A stretch of 5,255 bases of DNA, taken from an uncultured Prevotellaceae bacterium (GTDB lineage: Bacteria > Bacteroidota > Bacteroidia > Bacteroidales > Muribaculaceae). Shown piece by piece: positions 1 to 4,955 of this stretch (position 1 is the first letter of the stretch; every line of letters starts with the position of its first letter). Both the position numbers and the translations under genes were made by a program. The stretch covers positions 1 to 5,255 of the forward strand of contig CALAVD010000461.1 of the NCBI GenBank assembly GCA_937892085.1, given 5' to 3'. The notes under the pieces were generated by a model. That model did not search any database and had not been told where the DNA came from. It was given only the letters and a program-made list of their open reading frames with translations.

Positions 1-89
1 GAGAACTTCTGCTGCTCTCCCCCACCCTCTTGTGCAGAGACGACCATCACCATTGCCAGTGATATTATCAAAACATAAAACCTTCTCAT
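1..89 (-). CDS. Exported protein, N-terminal fragment (runs off window)
   Basis: Reading the minus strand from the ATG at 89-87 gives 29 codons, open to the window edge. The product starts MRRFYVLIISLAMVMVVSAQ and continues EGGGEQQKF. This is a clear Sec signal peptide: two arginines, a hydrophobic core at about residues 4-17, and a VSA|Q cleavage site near residue 19. The start is supported by an AGGAG at 99-103, 9 nt upstream. It begins 40 nt after the stop of the membrane-protein gene, so it is probably the third gene of that operon. In Bacteroidales, ECF sigma / small membrane protein / small exported protein trios are common, and the third gene often resembles a periplasmic sensor-type protein. 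That function is inferred from context only, because the mature part is almost entirely outside the window. Confidence 0.6.
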   Translation of the reverse strand, partial: MRRFYVLIISLAMVMVVSAQEGGGEQQKF

Positions 90-98
90 TATTCTTTT

Positions 99-103
99 CT
101 CCT
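99..103 (-). promoter_or_regulatory. Shine-Dalgarno for the exported protein at 89
   Basis: The minus strand reads AGGAG here, 9 nt before the ATG at 89-87. It supports that start for the partial exported protein. Confidence 0.5.
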
Positions 104-129
104 ATTTATTATCAGTCATCACTTCTCAC

Positions 130-558
130 TTATATATCTGCCATCAGACTGGCATAGATGTCATCTTTGTCGAGCATGGCATAGTCTGCCGCCTCGTCGA
201 TATAGTTGTCGCTGTATGTCACCGTCTCCTGCTGTTGGGCAAGGTGCTGCTGGCTGTCGGAAAGGTTGTCCCTGTTCAGATAAACTGTCACGCCGAACAC
301 TGCAAGTGCCACACATGCAGCAGCATACAACATCGGGCGCAGGTGCTTGATGATAGCTTTGCGCCGCCCCTGACCGCCGGCAGAGGCCAGTTGCTGTGGC
401 CCCAGCGTGGAGCTTACCGTCTGCTGCCCGCCGGCTGTGGCGTCTGCCGGCAGGCGGTCAATGATTTGCGCCGCCAGTTGGTCGAAATACCCCTCTGGTA
501 CCGTGAATGGATTGCGGTCGCCCATTCGCTCTCTGACATAATCCTCTTCGTTCATCAT
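130..558 (-). CDS. Single-pass membrane protein, putative anti-sigma partner
   Basis: The product is 142 aa from the ATG at 558. A longer in-frame start at 603 exists, but an AGGAG at 570-574 lies 11 nt before the ATG at 558 and the extension MLLRLLSKQKG looks like translated leader. The second ATG, at 555, is also possible. Residues 1-37 are acidic to neutral (NEEDYVRERMG, NPFTVPEGYFDQL). Residues 38-63 are a Gly/Gln/Ala-rich linker, followed by a basic patch RRKAIIKHLRP at 65-75. A hydrophobic segment at about 75-94 is a likely transmembrane helix. The rest, ending DYAMLDKDDIYASLMADI, is acidic. The positive-inside rule puts the N-terminus in the cytoplasm and the C-terminus in the periplasm. 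It lies 54 nt downstream of an ECF sigma C-terminus, where Bacteroidales often encode a small membrane protein of this design. The anti-sigma role is inferred from position and topology. I see no zinc-binding HxxxCxxC anti-sigma motif. Confidence 0.75.
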   Translation of the reverse strand: MMNEEDYVRERMGDRNPFTVPEGYFDQLAAQIIDRLPADATAGGQQTVSSTLGPQQLASAGGQGRRKAIIKHLRPMLYAAACVALAVFGVTVYLNRDNLSDSQQHLAQQQETVTYSDNYIDEAADYAMLDKDDIYASLMADI

Positions 559-569
559 AACTGCTGCAT

Positions 570-574
570 CTCCT
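570..574 (-). promoter_or_regulatory. Shine-Dalgarno that decides the start at 558
   Basis: The minus strand reads AAAGGAGA around this site, with AGGAG 11 nt before the first of two tandem ATG codons (558-556 and 555-553). It favours these over the upstream in-frame ATG at 603. Confidence 0.5.
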
Positions 575-588
575 TTCTGTTTACTTAG

Positions 589-614
589 TAGACGTAAAAG
601 CACTGTAAAGGTTT
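589..614 (-). promoter_or_regulatory. Possible ECF-type promoter before the membrane-protein gene
   Basis: On the minus strand TTACGTCTA occupies 597-589, in the gap between the sigma stop codon (613) and the ATG at 558. An AAAC at 614-611 stands 16 nt before CGTC. The arrangement AAAC-N16-CGTC resembles general ECF sigma promoters (AAC-containing -35, CGTC-type -10). The same 9-mer precedes the chimeric gene at 1488-1496. The site could allow internal transcription of the distal genes. It is a pattern match only. Confidence 0.3.
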
Positions 615-1431
615 AATCGCTATTCTTGAAAAAGTCGGTGATTTTCTTCACTGCTATGTGATAGCTGGCCTTCAGTGCCCCTTCGCTGGTGCCGGTTATA
701 CGGCTTATCTCGCTGTATTTCATCTCGTCGTAGTATCTCAGCTGGAACACCGTGCGCTGCACATCGGGCAATCGGCTTATGGCCTCTTGCAGCTGTGCCT
801 CCGTCTCGTCGCCGTCGAAATATTTGTCGGCCACCAGACGGTTGGCCAGTCCCAGCTCCTCGTTGTCGGCACTCACGGTGGGACGGCTCTTCTGCCTGCG
901 CATGAAGTCGAGGGCCTCGTTGATGGCTATGCGCGACAGCCACGTAAGCAGCTTGGAGTCGCCATGGAAGAAGTCCAAAGAGCCCCACGCCTTCAGGAAC
1001 GCGTTCTGGAGCACATCGTTGGCAGTTCCCACACGGCTCAGCAATGTGCCGTCCACGTCGGTCTTGATGCCTTCGGTTGTGACTTTAAATGTGGGGCGTG
1101 TGCCCTTTACAACTACCTCACCAAGCATCGTGGCTTCGGGCTGCAATTGGATTGTCCCCATTTCACCGCCGTTTGAATTGATGAAAATGGTCTCATAGCC
1201 GATGTAGCTGATTTTTACCAATGCTTGCTCGCAAGAGCAGTCCAACGAAAATGTGCCGTCTTCATCAGTCGTCGTGCCAGCTATGAATGTGCTGTCTTTT
1301 GGGGTTAGTAACACTACATTTGCAAAGGCAAAAGGTTTTTTGTTCTCGTCAACCACTGTGCCGGTGAAGGTTGTCGCCATCATTGCGACAGTGGTAAAAA
1401 TCGCTGCAATAAATAAAGCTGTACGTCTCAT
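613..1431 (-). CDS. Chimera: outer-membrane receptor N-terminus fused in frame to ECF sigma factor C-terminus
   Basis: The product is 272 aa. Residues 1-19 are a signal peptide (MRRTALFIAAIFTTVAMMA). Residues 21-97 form a carboxypeptidase-regulatory-like beta-sandwich (TGTVVDENKKPFAFANVVL, DEDGTFSL, ISYIGYE). Residues 103-142 match the start of the plug-like region of Bacteroidetes outer-membrane beta-barrel proteins (LGEVVVKG, then DGTLLSRVGTANDVL). At about 138-142 the protein switches to an ECF sigma factor. NAFLKAWGSLDFFHGDSK and LLTWLSRIAINEALDFMRRQ are regions 2.2-2.4. Residues 208-268 are region 4, with LPDVQRTVFQLRYYDEMKYS and the helix-turn-helix EISRITGTSEGALKASYHIA. The roughly 50 residues of region 2.1 and early 2.2 that bind core polymerase are missing, as are the rest of the plug and the whole barrel. 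Region 2 and 4 residues behind a signal peptide make no functional sense, so I infer that both genes are truncated here, by deletion or by misassembly. G+C in 60-base samples is mostly 43-50% in the receptor part (60% nearest the junction) and 58-62% in the sigma part. No Shine-Dalgarno is visible before the ATG. Confidence 0.85.
   Translation of the reverse strand: MRRTALFIAAIFTTVAMMATTFTGTVVDENKKPFAFANVVLLTPKDSTFIAGTTTDEDGTFSLDCSCEQALVKISYIGYETIFINSNGGEMGTIQLQPEATMLGEVVVKGTRPTFKVTTEGIKTDVDGTLLSRVGTANDVLQNAFLKAWGSLDFFHGDSKLLTWLSRIAINEALDFMRRQKSRPTVSADNEELGLANRLVADKYFDGDETEAQLQEAISRLPDVQRTVFQLRYYDEMKYSEISRITGTSEGALKASYHIAVKKITDFFKNSD
1006..1020 (-). other. Fusion junction between receptor and sigma coding segments
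   Basis: These bases encode N-D-V-L-Q (residues 138-142 of the chimera). Outer-membrane beta-barrel proteins commonly read GTANDVL at this point, and ECF sigma factors commonly read AEDVLQNAFLKAW. Both families therefore share DVL(Q), and the crossover probably happened within a short shared stretch around GATGTGCTC. The exact breakpoint cannot be placed inside the shared bases. Confidence 0.65.
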
Positions 1432-1487
1432 ATCATGTTGTTGTTTATCATTTCAAAAACATAACCGCTCCATGCGGCTTCATGCTA

Positions 1488-1517
1488 TAGACGTAACAGG
1501 CATGACAGAATGTTTCA
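1488..1517 (-). promoter_or_regulatory. Possible ECF-type promoter of the chimeric gene
   Basis: On the minus strand TGAAAC at 1517-1512 is followed, 18 nt later, by CGTCTA at 1493-1488, within the 9-mer TTACGTCTA. ECF promoters typically pair an AAC-containing -35 with a CGTC/CGTA-like -10 at about 16-17 nt, so the spacing is slightly long. The site lies 56 nt before the ATG at 1431. The shared 9-mer at 589-597 suggests that one sigma factor may read both sites. I saw no perfect TAnnTTTG box in this leader, only TATGTTTT at about 1464-1457. Confidence 0.3.
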
Positions 1518-1570
1518 CTCCACCACGCTTTTTTTAAAAAATCTTGATTTCGGTTAAGGTTTTGGCATTA

Positions 1571-1600
1571 AAAAAAAACCACGGTGGAGCCGTGGTTTTT
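1571..1600 (-). terminator. Intrinsic terminator after coaBC
   Basis: A perfect 11-bp stem is formed by 1574-1584 (AAAAACCACGG) and 1590-1600 (CCGTGGTTTTT) around a 5-nt loop at 1585-1589. On the minus strand it starts 24 nt past the coaBC stop and ends in eight T residues (1578-1571). The structure is nearly symmetrical and could act in both directions, but no plus-strand gene reaches it. It separates the housekeeping block from the sigma/receptor block. The rest of the 1432-1624 gap holds only the leader and candidate promoter of the chimeric gene. Confidence 0.85.
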
Positions 1601-1624
1601 GGAACTTTTTGAGGATTATTTCTT

Positions 1625-2830
1625 TTACTTTATATAATCTTTGGCCAAGACATCAATAATGTCTTTTGCGACTTCGGTTTTTGGTTTGCAGGGGTAATCC
1701 AATTTCTTGCCGTCGCTGGTGATGATGGTGATGACGTTGGTATCGACTTGGAAGCCTGCGTTTTTGTTCTGCAGGGAGTTGAGGACGATGAAGTCGAGGT
1801 TTTTGCGCAGGCATTTGCCCTTGGCGTTTTCTACCTCATTGTCGGTCTCAAGGGCGAAGCCTATAGTCACCTGGCCAGTTTTCTTCATTTCTCCTATCGC
1901 TTTGGCGATGTCGGGGTTCTTCTTGAGGCGGATGACGGGAATCTCATCTTTTTCGCGCTTGATTTTGTGGTCAACAGCGTTCTCAACGGCATAGTCGGCA
2001 ACGGCGGCACAGAGTATTGCTACGTCGCTATTGGCAAACTCCTTGATGGCTGCATCGTGCATCTCTTGCGCGCTCATCACGTCGATGCGGTTGATGGCTG
2101 GCGATGAGGTCTTGAGAGCAACGGGACCAGCTATCAGGGTTACCTCAGCGCCACGTGCAGCACATTCCTCGGCAAGGGCGAAGCCCATCTTCCCCGATGA
2201 GAAATTGCCGATAAAGCGCACTGGGTCAATCTTCTCATAGGTGGGACCGGCGGTAATCATAACCTTCTTTCCTGTAAGGTCTTGACCCTGTTCAAAGAAG
2301 CGGTCAATAACCTCAAAAATCTTCTCGGGTTCTTCCATCCGCCCCTTGCCAATGAGGTGGCTGGCAAGTTCGCCTGCCGCAGGCTCAATTATGTGGTTGC
2401 CATAGCTGCGCAGGAGTTCGAGGTTGTGAGTGGTAGTGGGGTGCTTGAACATGTCGAGGTCCATCGCTGGAGCCACAAACACTGGTGCTTTTGCCGAGAG
2501 ATAGGTGGTCACGAGCATGTTGTCGGCTACACCGTGCGCCATCTTGGCGATGGTCGATGCCGTTGCGGGTGCGATGACCATCGCATCGGCCCAAAGTCCC
2601 AAATCCACATGGCTGTTCCACTGGCCTGTGTTGGCAGTGAAGAATTCGCTAATGACAGGCTTGCCACTCAGCGTCGAGAGCGTTACAGGCGTGATGAACT
2701 CTCTGGCGTTGGGCGTCATTATCACTTGCACACCGGCTCCCGCTTTCACAAAAAGTCGCACCAGCGATGCCGTCTTATAGGCAGCGATGCCACCAGTAAT
2801 CCCTACTATTATGTTCTTTCCTTTCAACAT
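1625..2830 (-). CDS. coaBC: Bifunctional phosphopantothenoylcysteine decarboxylase / phosphopantothenate-cysteine ligase
   Basis: The product is 401 aa, the usual length for CoaBC (Dfp). It joins cysteine to 4'-phosphopantothenate and decarboxylates the product to 4'-phosphopantetheine in coenzyme A synthesis, in the cytoplasm. Residues 1-180 are the FMN-dependent CoaC part: GGIAAYK at 13-19, catalytic His74 in SHVDLGLWAD, APAT at 87-90, PAMDLDMF at 121-128, and the flap ELASHLIGKGRM ending at 165. Residues 188-398 are CoaB: MITAGPTYEKIDPVRFIGN with Asn209, SSGKMG at 211-216, AAVADY at 275-280, and Lys289 in HKIKR. Two CoaC positions differ from the E. coli type: Asp124 replaces the Asn of PxMNxxMW, and Ser157 occupies the flap position of the E. 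coli catalytic Cys. Both may be normal for this phylum. The gene starts 72 nt after the exonuclease stop, with no Shine-Dalgarno, which is common in Bacteroidetes, and it ends at a strong terminator. Confidence 0.95.
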   Translation of the reverse strand: MLKGKNIIVGITGGIAAYKTASLVRLFVKAGAGVQVIMTPNAREFITPVTLSTLSGKPVISEFFTANTGQWNSHVDLGLWADAMVIAPATASTIAKMAHGVADNMLVTTYLSAKAPVFVAPAMDLDMFKHPTTTHNLELLRSYGNHIIEPAAGELASHLIGKGRMEEPEKIFEVIDRFFEQGQDLTGKKVMITAGPTYEKIDPVRFIGNFSSGKMGFALAEECAARGAEVTLIAGPVALKTSSPAINRIDVMSAQEMHDAAIKEFANSDVAILCAAVADYAVENAVDHKIKREKDEIPVIRLKKNPDIAKAIGEMKKTGQVTIGFALETDNEVENAKGKCLRKNLDFIVLNSLQNKNAGFQVDTNVITIITSDGKKLDYPCKPKTEVAKDIIDVLAKDYIK

Positions 2831-2883
2831 TCAAAAAATAAGTGTTAAGTGGATTTCTTATTAACCCGGAATCACTAATCTTT

Positions 2884-2903
2884 AATCAGTGCGAAGCACT
2901 ATT
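2884..2903 (-). other. Small hairpin between the exonuclease gene and coaBC
   Basis: AGTGC at 2888-2892 and GCACT at 2896-2900 form a perfect 5-bp stem with a GAA loop (TTC on the minus strand). It can be extended by AAT/ATT with one bulged base. It begins at the exonuclease stop codon. No T-run follows on the minus strand, so it is not a convincing terminator. It may affect mRNA stability or be chance. Confidence 0.3.
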
Positions 2904-3700
2904 CACTTAAATTGTATCGTACCTGTGCTGTTGCGCTGTTTCATCTTGATGTAGATTTCGCGTAGCACATTTTTGGTGTCTTCGGCGAAGTCGCGGTTCT
3001 GAATCCAGTCGTAGTATTGTGGGGTTTTCTCAAGCACTTGTTCCACGCTCTCGCCCTTGTGTTGCCCAAAGTTGAACACCACCACACCCTGGTCATTGCG
3101 GATAAGGCGCCCTGCGAGGTCCACATTGCGGTTCTGGCTGGAATAGTTCGACAAAAACTCTACATCATTCTGCAACTGGTCACCATAGCGATCAAGCTGA
3201 GCCTTCAGCACCTCGAGGGTGGCACGAGTGTCGGCATTTGCCGAGTGAGCATCTGTCAGGTCCTTGCCACAATAAAACTTGTAGGCGGCAACCAGGTTGC
3301 GAGGTTCCATCTTGTGGAAGATGGTCTGCACATCCACAAATTTGGATTTGTTGAAGTCAAACTTGATGCCGGCATTGAAGAACTCCTGTGCCAGCAGTGG
3401 GATGTCGAAGCGGTTGCTGTTGAAGCCGCCTATGTCGCAGCCTTCAAAAATCTGGGCAAGGCTCTTCGACACCTGCTTGAAAGTGGGGCAGTCCTTCACG
3501 TCCTCGTCGTGGATACCATGCACGTCACTCGCTTCTTTGGGGATGGGCATCTCGGGGTTGAGGCGTCGGGTTTTCTCTTCCTCGTGTCCATCGGGGAACA
3601 CCTTGATGAGGGAAATCTCAACAATCTTGTCTTTCGTTATGTTCAACCCCGTAGTCTCCAAATCAAAGAAGATAATGGGGCGCTTTAAATTCAGCTGCAT
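2903..3700 (-). CDS. DEDDh 3'-5' exonuclease, DnaQ/ExoX-like
   Basis: The product is 265 aa. Residues 8-170 are an exonuclease domain of the DNA polymerase III epsilon / RNase T family. Metal ligands are visible as Asp13 and Glu15 in FFDLETTG (ExoI), Asp99 in GGFNSNRFDIPLL (ExoII), and His152 with Asp157 in AHSANADTRATLEV (ExoIII). The HGI at 61-63 also fits the family. Residues 207-250 (VVFNFGQHKGESVEQVL, then YYDWIQNRDF) resemble the small C-terminal domain of exodeoxyribonuclease X-like proteins. It should remove nucleotides from 3' DNA ends, in proofreading or repair. I cannot tell whether it is the replicative epsilon subunit or a repair enzyme, and the ExoX-like tail leans toward the latter. 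It follows dnaN after 86 nt, a neighbourhood I associate with Bacteroidales. Annotation pipelines often name it DNA polymerase III subunit epsilon. Confidence 0.9.
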   Translation of the reverse strand: MQLNLKRPIIFFDLETTGLNITKDKIVEISLIKVFPDGHEEEKTRRLNPEMPIPKEASDVHGIHDEDVKDCPTFKQVSKSLAQIFEGCDIGGFNSNRFDIPLLAQEFFNAGIKFDFNKSKFVDVQTIFHKMEPRNLVAAYKFYCGKDLTDAHSANADTRATLEVLKAQLDRYGDQLQNDVEFLSNYSSQNRNVDLAGRLIRNDQGVVVFNFGQHKGESVEQVLEKTPQYYDWIQNRDFAEDTKNVLREIYIKMKQRNSTGTIQFK

Positions 3701-3764
3701 GCGAAACGGTTTCTAAAAAACTGTAGAACTAAAACTATGAGCTCAGAACTCTAAACCGAAAACT

Positions 3765-3790
3765 CTTAACACTTAACCCTTAACCCTTAC
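3765..3790. repeat. Short tandem heptads between dnaN and the exonuclease gene
   Basis: The plus strand reads CTTAACA (3765-3771), CTTAACC (3772-3778), CTTAACC (3779-3785) and a partial CTTAC, so three and a half 7-nt units run into the dnaN stop codon (3787-3789). The rest of the 86-nt gap (3701-3764) is A-rich with loosely related AACTCTAAAC and AACTCTTAAC words. A related AGTGTTAAGT is found at 2841-2850 in the next gap, in the opposite orientation. Function unknown. Similar degenerate runs are, from memory, common between genes in this phylum. Confidence 0.5.
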
Positions 3791-4908
3791 GCCATTACCA
3801 TCATTGGCATGAGGAGCACGAGCAGGTCTTCGTTCTCGCATTGCTCGGCGGGCTTGAAGATGCCGGCGCGTGAGGGATCCATCAGCTCTACTGTAACCAT
3901 GTCATGGCCAATGTTATTGAGCACGTCAATGATGTTGTCGTCGTTGAAGCCAATCAGCATCTCGCCACCATTATAGTCGCAGGCGATAACCTCCTCGCTC
4001 GACTTTGAGAAGTCGGTGTCTTGAGTAGAAAGGTGAATTTGGTTCTCCTTCAGGTCAAATTTAACAAGACCGCCAGGGCTGGCAGTTACCGACACGCGCT
4101 TGATGGCTGCGAGCATGGTCATGCGGTCGATGGTAAGTGTGTATTGGTTGTCTTGAGGAATTACCGAATTATAGTTGGGGTAGCGGCCGTTAACGAAGCG
4201 GCACGACATTGTGTATTCCTCGCTCTCGAAAGTAGCGCTCTTCGAGTCGATGGTGATTTTCACGTCGCCCTCCTGCTTGTCGAGGATGCTGGCGAGAATT
4301 GTCGCGGGCTTGGTGGGCAGGATAAACGACTGCTCAAGACCAGTGTTGAGGTTCAGCTCACGGAAGCGCACAAGCTTGTGGGTGTCGGTCGAGACAAAGG
4401 CTATCTCGTCGGGCTTGATATCCCAGTAGATACCCATCATCATGGGGCGAAGCGACTCGGTGCCAACGGCAAAGACCGTCTGCTGAATGCCGCGCGCCAC
4501 TTTCTCGGTGGGAAGCACAAACGTCTTCTGCTCCTCATCGCTCTGCGCTTTGGTGGGAAACTCGTTGCCGTTGATGCCAATGAAGTTGAACTGCCCATTC
4601 AGGTAATCGATGTTGATGGCAAGGTTCTGGTCGTTGATGTCGAATGCCAGACCCTGGTCAGGAATCTCCTTGAGCATGTCGAGTAGCTCCTTCACGCCAG
4701 CGGCAAACTTGCCACTGCCCTCGGCATTTGTCACCTCCACTCGTGTGGTGAGGGTGGTCTCCTGGTCGCTGGCGGTTATCACTAAGGTGTTGCCGCTGAG
4801 GTTGAACAGGAAATTGTCAAGAATAGAGATGGTGTTCTTGGAGTTAACAACTTTACTCACAGCTTGCAAGTGAGTGAATAACAGTTTGCTTTGAATGTTG
4901 AATTTCAT
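3787..4908 (-). CDS. dnaN: DNA polymerase III beta subunit (sliding clamp)
   Basis: The product is 373 aa, full length for the family (E. coli has 366). The clamp is a ring-shaped dimer that tethers DNA polymerase III to DNA and recruits repair and replication partners. Three similar domains are expected at about 1-122, 123-249 and 250-373. Visible landmarks are MKFNIQSKLL at the N-terminus, the STDTHKLVRF loop at 173-182, GRYPNYNSVIP at 241-251, GFNDDNIIDVL at 320-330, and the C-terminal LLMPMMVMA, which corresponds to the partner-binding MPMRL end of the E. coli protein. The ATG at 4908 is well placed because residue 1 aligns with the family start. It has no dnaA neighbour here; instead the exonuclease and coaBC follow. 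A TAnnTTTG box at 4964-4971 is the best promoter candidate. Sampled G+C is about 53%, in sharp contrast to the sequence just upstream. Confidence 0.97.
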   Translation of the reverse strand: MKFNIQSKLLFTHLQAVSKVVNSKNTISILDNFLFNLSGNTLVITASDQETTLTTRVEVTNAEGSGKFAAGVKELLDMLKEIPDQGLAFDINDQNLAINIDYLNGQFNFIGINGNEFPTKAQSDEEQKTFVLPTEKVARGIQQTVFAVGTESLRPMMMGIYWDIKPDEIAFVSTDTHKLVRFRELNLNTGLEQSFILPTKPATILASILDKQEGDVKITIDSKSATFESEEYTMSCRFVNGRYPNYNSVIPQDNQYTLTIDRMTMLAAIKRVSVTASPGGLVKFDLKENQIHLSTQDTDFSKSSEEVIACDYNGGEMLIGFNDDNIIDVLNNIGHDMVTVELMDPSRAGIFKPAEQCENEDLLVLLMPMMVMA

Positions 4909-4955
4909 CTTAGTTTTATATTATATTGGTTATATTTCTTTCGACTATTATTCTT

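Noticed and set aside
559..603. N-terminal extension MLLRLLSKQKGDAAV of the membrane protein
   Set aside because: The Shine-Dalgarno and tandem ATG codons at 558 and 555 give a better start, and the extension covers the candidate promoter motif TTACGTCTA.
658..1176. Plus-strand frame of 172 codons opposite the chimera
   Set aside because: It crosses the receptor/sigma junction on the opposite strand and has no family resemblance; a shadow frame.
1457..1490. CATG-containing inverted words and a CCGC/GCGG stem in the leader of the chimeric gene
   Set aside because: The pairing is only 4 bp with mismatches; too weak to call an operator or riboswitch.
2282..2848. 188-codon plus-strand open frame opposite coaBC
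   Set aside because: It is antisense to coaBC, with no domain, start signal or own promoter.
2888..2900. Hairpin as a terminator between the exonuclease gene and coaBC
   Set aside because: The stem is only 5 bp (8 with a bulge) and no T-run follows on the transcribed strand.
3017..3688. 223-codon plus-strand open frame opposite the exonuclease gene
   Set aside because: It is antisense to a gene with all DEDDh catalytic residues; no independent support.
4021..4686. 221-codon plus-strand open frame opposite dnaN
   Set aside because: It lies wholly antisense to an unmistakable dnaN, has no recognisable domain or ribosome site, and its low-complexity Val/Leu/His-rich composition is typical of the complement of a moderately G+C-rich gene.
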